This document shows, one piece after another, positions 63,641-64,000 of a stretch of DNA of 64,000 nucleotides. The stretch's first letter is position 1; each line of letters begins with the position of its first letter. The DNA is from Sclerodactyla briareus (Eukaryota > Echinodermata > Holothuroidea > Dendrochirotida > Sclerodactylidae). The stretch lies in assembly GCA_026419785.1 (NCBI GenBank), contig JAODTK010004799.1, positions 1-64,000 on the forward strand. Reading direction: 5' to 3'. The translations under genes were made by a program, and so were the position numbers. The notes below the pieces were generated by a model, which did not search any database, was not told the DNA's origin, and worked only from the letters and a program-made list of their open reading frames with translations.

Positions 63641-64000
63641 TAATTAATTCCACATACCACCAATGCGGAAATAGATTGGTGTAAACCTGCAAATTGACCC
63701 TCAAGCATTTTTTTTTACAGATCGGGTAGTGAATTTCCTACTCTGCTGGACCTAAATATACAAATGAGCGGTGCCTGTTAGTCATTGACAGGCGTGACAT
63801 ACGAGGAGGAAGCTCCCGCCTCCATCTTGCATCCAATTCGACCAAAAGAAGGTTTCCAATGGTCCAAAATAAGACATCCAAATTGGGATATAAAAAATTG
63901 AGAGAAGAGAATATCTAACAGGACTTGATCAAATTTTCAAACCGACAATCGCAATTCAGAAAAGATGGAGCGAAGTTTTGTTTTTAATTAAATGTAACAA
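63641..64000. other. Unannotated end of window
   Basis: Nothing recognised. Confidence 0.35.

Overview
The window looks like genomic DNA of an animal, most likely a marine invertebrate. It has no compact bacterial-style gene layout and no operons. It is dominated by AT-leaning non-coding sequence, tandem arrays, fold-back elements, a tRNA-derived SINE and a decayed non-LTR retrotransposon. The phylum cannot be fixed from what is visible. Apart from two repeat-driven frames, open frames reach only about 170 codons. By a rough estimate that is close to chance for this much DNA, so no intact protein-coding gene is called with confidence.

Left part (1-8.1 kb): a repeat-rich block. A degenerate 125-190 bp array (2.15-3.12 kb) is followed by a shorter array of the same family in inverted orientation (3.92-4.40 kb). 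A third degenerate array lies at 5.56-5.90 kb. Next comes a well-preserved array of 250-315 bp units (6.1-8.04 kb) ending in a CA/CATA-rich tail. The same unit plus tail recurs at 57.6-57.98 kb, so this is a dispersed element with a tandem-repeat core.

Middle part (8.1-48.9 kb): mostly single-copy DNA with isolated repeats. These are a four-unit 170-200 bp array (12.6-13.2 kb), an imperfect long hairpin (13.57-13.82 kb), a 265-275 bp duplication (15.7-16.2 kb), an element with ~116 bp internal repeats (17.8-18.5 kb), a 47 bp minisatellite (20.3-21.0 kb), a 31 bp minisatellite (24.03-24.78 kb), a CG-rich fold-back element carrying a TTG/TCG microsatellite (30.19-31.10 kb), a 9 bp repeat (40.25 kb) and a SINE with poly(A) tail on the minus strand (47.0-47.4 kb). 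Two weak minus-strand coding candidates are noted: a one-transmembrane exon at 9.3-9.6 kb and a Cys-rich 108-codon frame at 43.7-44.0 kb. Long stretches such as 31.1-40.2 kb hold nothing I recognise and could be intron or gene desert.

Right part (48.9-64 kb): the clearest gene content is a full-length but frame-broken BTB-BACK-Kelch (KLHL-type) gene on the minus strand (49.07-50.86 kb). It is either a pseudogene or an intronless gene damaged by indel errors. Next are two copies of a GTTCG-headed element (51.35 and 53.94 kb), an AAACGTTT-rich element (52.4 kb), and a 5'-truncated retrotransposon with a YMDD reverse transcriptase and an apparent restriction-like endonuclease (54.66-56.82 kb). 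The retrotransposon sits between (TAA)n tracts, as expected of a TAA-targeting Dong/R4-like element. The last 6 kb contain nested inverted copies (58.07 with 63.6 kb; 60.6 with 62.9 kb), a small inverted-repeat element and G-rich insertions.
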